Source: Microvirga lotononidis
Lineage (GTDB): Bacteria; Pseudomonadota; Alphaproteobacteria; Rhizobiales; Beijerinckiaceae
Assembly (NCBI RefSeq): GCF_034627025.1
Contig: NZ_CP141048.1
Span: 3,882,001-3,946,000, forward strand
Reading direction: 5' to 3'
DNA: 64,000 nt
Shown: in pieces, positions 61,411 through 64,000 of the stretch
Layout: the number at the start of each line of letters is the position of its first letter
Numbering within the stretch: position 1 is the first letter of the stretch
Position numbers and translations under genes: made by a program
The notes under the pieces: generated by a model
What the model saw: only the letters and a program-made list of their open reading frames with translations
The model's database searches: none
Told to the model about the DNA's origin: nothing

Positions 61411-62508
61411 TCAGTGCTCGACCTGATCGGCCGAATGGCCTGCGCGCCAATAGGCGACGACCTGATGTTCCGAGGTCGGAATCTTCCACTCTTTGCGCAG
61501 GAGTCGCTTCAGGCATCGGCAGCTGCTCTGCTCGCATCCGGCCCAGATGAAGCGGCGTGCCGCGCCCGGCGGCATGGCGATCCCGCGAAGAGCGTCCTCG
61601 AGCAGGGACGTCGTTCCCGCCGGTGCACCGTTGCGGTGCATCCAGCGGATCTCCAGCGCCGCCAACGAGCGGAGCGGCTGCTCCTCGCTCGCGTCGGCTA
61701 CTTCGAGCAGCACGGTGGCCCGGCGTTCCGCCGGGAGCTCCGCTAGGATCCGGCTGATGGCCGGCAGCGCGGTTTCATCGCCGACGAAAAGATACCAATC
61801 CGCGTCCGGAAGCTCGCCCCCTGCCGGTCCCATGGCTCCCACGATGTCCCCAGGGCGGGCCAGCCGAGCCCAGGTCGAACCGGGCGTTTCGTCACCGTCG
61901 TGCAGGACGAAATCGATCTCGATCTCGCCACGCGCCACATCGATCGAGCGGATCGTATAGATCCGCATTACCGGCCGGTCCTCGCCCTTCGGCCAAACCG
62001 GCCGCCCATCTTCGCCCGTCACCGGCCATTGCGGTACGACCCCTGCCTTGGGAGGAAACAGCAGCCGGACATGCATGCCGCCGGTGGCGAAGCGCGCAAG
62101 ATCCGAGCCTTTGAGCCGCACCCGGCGCATGCGTGGCGTCACGTTGGTGGCGCTCACGACACGCATTTCGCGGAAGTATGGCAAAGGCGAACCGGCGGCT
62201 CCATCGCCGGTCCACGAAATGCGGGGAGACACACCCTCGGCAAAGCCAAGGATGTGCTCAGCGAGACTCCATTTGACATAGGCAAGGCCGGTCGCGTCAG
62301 CGCTTTCGGCCTGAAGGCGGAGACTGTCGTCATCCGCTTCGACGGACGCGCTGCCGTAAACGAAGGTCACGCGGGCGGAACGCCCGGAGCGATCCACGTG
62401 GCCGTGTTCGACGAAGTGCGCGCAGAGCTTGTCCATGACCTGCATGGGACCAGCGAGGTCAACTTTGGCCTCGGCACGAAGGAGGGATGATGTCATCGTA
62501 GATTCCAT
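61411..62508 (-). CDS. Siderophore-interacting protein with N-terminal DUF2218 domain
   Basis: A 365-residue cytoplasmic flavoprotein. The N-terminal ~100 residues match the DUF2218 pattern (VMDKLCAHFVEHGHVDRSGR, then VTFVYGSASVEADDDSLRLQ). The rest is a siderophore-interacting FAD/NAD(P)H reductase: REMRVVSATNVTPRMRRVRL, RIYTIRSIDVARGEIEIDFV (FAD motif R-x-Y-T), LARPGDIVGAMGPAGGELP, DWYLFVGDETALPAISRILA, FIWAGCEQSSCRCLKRLLR and EHQVVAYWRAGHS. The enzyme should reduce ferric siderophore in the cytoplasm to release iron. The start is 62508 or 62496 (MTSSLLRAEAK); the second has the better ribosome-binding site. It lies 16 bp downstream of the permease gene, probably in one operon. DUF2218 fusion is a known variant. 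Confidence 0.9.
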   Translation of the reverse strand: MESTMTSSLLRAEAKVDLAGPMQVMDKLCAHFVEHGHVDRSGRSARVTFVYGSASVEADDDSLRLQAESADATGLAYVKWSLAEHILGFAEGVSPRISWTGDGAAGSPLPYFREMRVVSATNVTPRMRRVRLKGSDLARFATGGMHVRLLFPPKAGVVPQWPVTGEDGRPVWPKGEDRPVMRIYTIRSIDVARGEIEIDFVLHDGDETPGSTWARLARPGDIVGAMGPAGGELPDADWYLFVGDETALPAISRILAELPAERRATVLLEVADASEEQPLRSLAALEIRWMHRNGAPAGTTSLLEDALRGIAMPPGAARRFIWAGCEQSSCRCLKRLLRKEWKIPTSEHQVVAYWRAGHSADQVEH

Positions 62509-62524
62509 GACGATGGCGTTTCGC

Positions 62525-64000
62525 CTATCGGCTTCGACGCAGGAGCCAGATCAGATACGGTCCGCCGATGAGCGAAGCGAAAAGACCCAGCGGGAGCTGA
62601 TAGGGGAAGGAAACGACCCGTGACAGCCAGTCGGCTCCCGTCATCAGCCCGACACCGATCAGGATGGCCGCCGCGAGCTGCTGATGGGCCCGGCTGAATC
62701 CGGCGAGCCGGGCCATGTGCGGGGCGACGAGTCCGACGAAGCTCAGCGGGCCGACCATGAGCGCCGCCGCGGCCGTCAGACCTGCGGCGAACAGGGTCAG
62801 CGTCATGCGGCTTGCATGAAGCGGCACGCCGATCGCGCGGGACTGTTCGGCTCCCAGCGGGAGGATCTCGAGCCAGCGGATCATGAGAGGCAGAGGACCC
62901 AGGAGGACGATAGCCGCCGCCATGGCGATCCACGCCTCGGTCGAGGTGACATGAGCCGTCGAGCCGCTGATCCAGGCCAGGAGCTGAAAAGCGCGCGCAT
63001 CGCCCGTGATCATGGCGGCGTTGACGAGGGCGTTGCAGAATGCTCCGACAGCCAGACCACCGAGCAGCAGACGTTCGGCGTTCTTCTCCTGCCGACCGGC
63101 GACCCAGAGCAGAGCCAGCAGGGCCACGAAGACGCCGATCGCCGCGCCGGTCAGCCGTATGCTCATGGTCGGCGCGGGTATCGTGAAGAGAATCGCGGCG
63201 AGGCCGACACCAGCGCCGGCGCTGATGCCGAGCACTTCCGGACTCACGAGGGGATTGCCGGTCGTCCGCTGCAGAATCATGCCAGCCGCGGCCAGCATGG
63301 CTCCGGCCGAAGCTGCCGCCGCAACGCGCGGGGTGCGGAACGGGAGGAGATCGCCGAGAATCTGCCCCGTTGCGAGGCTCCACCCGTCAGGCCCCCGCCC
63401 GACGAGGACGGCCAGCGCGATCATGCCCAGGACAAGCAAAAGGATGGCGAACAGAGGAGCGACCGGCTTGACGATCCGTCGCGTGGCTTCAGCCGGCGCG
63501 AGAGTGGAGGCACGATGAGCGAACCGGAGGCGCGGAAGCAGGTAGAGGAGCAGCGGTCCTCCGAGGAGCGCCGTGGCGGCCCCCGTCGGCACCGTCCTGG
63601 CCGATCCGCTCGCTACGAGCTGCGCGAGACCATCCGTGAGCCACAGGATCGTCGCTCCGACGAGCGGTGCCGATGCAAAGATCTCGCGCTGCGTGCGTGC
63701 GCCGCATAGCCTGGCGAAAGTCGGTGCTGCGAGGCCGACGAAGCCGATGATACCGACCTCCGCCGTAACGGTTGTCGCGAGCCACACGGCGATGGCCAGA
63801 GCCAGCAGGCGCAGGAGCAGGAGGTTGACGCCGAGACCGCGTGCGCTCGCGTCGTCGAGGCCGAGGATTTCCAGGGGACGGATCAGCAGGAAGGCTGCGG
63901 CAAGGCAAAGACCGAGCGTGAGCGCAATCGCCTGTGCATGATCCCATCCCTGCTGGGTGAGCGAGCCGCTGCCCCAGATGAGCAGGGACATCATGTATTC
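62525..64000 (-). CDS. fhuB: FhuB-like iron-siderophore permease (5' end outside window)
   Basis: An open frame of 492 codons that runs off the right edge of the window. The sequence contains two FecCD-type permease halves in tandem, the arrangement of FhuB: the first ends near RLRFAHRASTLAPAEATRRI, and the second begins at FAILLLVLGMIALAVLVGRG and contains FRTPRVAAAASAGAMLAAAG, NPLVSPEVLGISAGAGVGLA and VGPLSFVGLVAPHMARLAGF. The first visible half has the matching GIIGFVGLAAPTFARLCGAR. It should translocate ferric hydroxamate-type siderophore across the inner membrane with an ATPase and binding protein encoded outside the window. It is followed by the siderophore-interacting protein gene. Confidence 0.9.
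   Translation of the reverse strand, partial: EYMMSLLIWGSGSLTQQGWDHAQAIALTLGLCLAAAFLLIRPLEILGLDDASARGLGVNLLLLRLLALAIAVWLATTVTAEVGIIGFVGLAAPTFARLCGARTQREIFASAPLVGATILWLTDGLAQLVASGSARTVPTGAATALLGGPLLLYLLPRLRFAHRASTLAPAEATRRIVKPVAPLFAILLLVLGMIALAVLVGRGPDGWSLATGQILGDLLPFRTPRVAAAASAGAMLAAAGMILQRTTGNPLVSPEVLGISAGAGVGLAAILFTIPAPTMSIRLTGAAIGVFVALLALLWVAGRQEKNAERLLLGGLAVGAFCNALVNAAMITGDARAFQLLAWISGSTAHVTSTEAWIAMAAAIVLLGPLPLMIRWLEILPLGAEQSRAIGVPLHASRMTLTLFAAGLTAAAALMVGPLSFVGLVAPHMARLAGFSRAHQQLAAAILIGVGLMTGADWLSRVVSFPYQLPLGLFASLIGGPYLIWLLRRSR

Noticed and set aside
1..64000. tRNA genes, CRISPR arrays, insertion sequences and prophage
   Set aside because: Reading the intergenic regions gave no tRNA T-loop pattern, no regularly spaced repeats, no transposase or integrase motif and no phage structural gene. 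Short RNA genes without strong signals cannot be excluded by eye.

Overview
The window is a high-GC alphaproteobacterial chromosome segment. Three things point to the Hyphomicrobiales (Microvirga / Methylobacterium / Bradyrhizobium type): a fused MrpA-MrpB antiporter subunit of the rhizobial Pha kind, an Omp25-like porin, and palindromic intergenic repeats that translate as the familiar MAGLVPAI peptide. The genus is an inference. I found no tRNA, rRNA, CRISPR array, insertion sequence or phage gene.

Layout. 1-3.4 kb: tail of a peptidoglycan-binding protein, a small stress-type protein and a GGDEF-EAL c-di-GMP enzyme. 3.8-9.3 kb: a 1,415-residue secreted Ig-like/RTX protein, a 14-bp tandem repeat over its stop codon, an outer-membrane beta-barrel protein and a small XRE regulator. 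9.3-15.4 kb (minus): a complete, translationally coupled Mrp/Pha cation/proton antiporter operon. 15.7-31 kb: mixed single genes (patatin lipase, AI-2E-family permease, metallophosphoesterase, GAF-GGDEF cyclase, ThDP enzyme, PAS-PAS-PAS-MCP-PilZ receptor, lytic transglycosylase, DUF900 hydrolase, membrane class III cyclase). 31.0-31.6 kb: a GIY-YIG nuclease gene tightly framed by two inverted copies of a palindromic repeat. 31.6-37.7 kb (minus): a LacI-headed operon with a DUF2264 protein, a 2-hydroxyacid dehydrogenase, a sugar isomerase and an orphan solute-binding protein. 37.9-46 kb: DMT permease, small membrane protein, zinc-ribbon/cyclase/AAA/TPR regulator, methyltransferase, basic-tailed hypothetical and a second RTX protein. 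46-47.5 kb: YbaK-like deacylase and an SDR. 47.6-61.4 kb: a large divergent amide/peptide-catabolism locus. 61.4-64 kb: a siderophore-interacting protein and the end of an FhuB-like permease.

How the genes fit together. The 47.6-61.4 kb locus is the most coherent unit. A GntR regulator heads a minus-strand operon of creatininase-like amidohydrolase, ketopantoate-reductase-like enzyme, SDR, polysaccharide-deacetylase-fold enzyme, DmpA-type aminopeptidase and isoaspartyl peptidase. It faces a plus-strand oligopeptide ABC importer followed by an M32 carboxypeptidase, and a near-perfect 18-bp palindrome lies between the two arms. The set reads as import and dismantling of an unusual amide or peptide, possibly beta-linked or cyclic. 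The LacI operon appears to handle a carbohydrate, and carries two 14-bp operator-like palindromes differing by one base. Nucleotide second messengers are well represented: two diguanylate cyclase proteins, a PilZ-tailed chemoreceptor and two class III cyclases. The best candidates for something undescribed are the GIY-YIG/palindrome unit and the amide/peptide locus.
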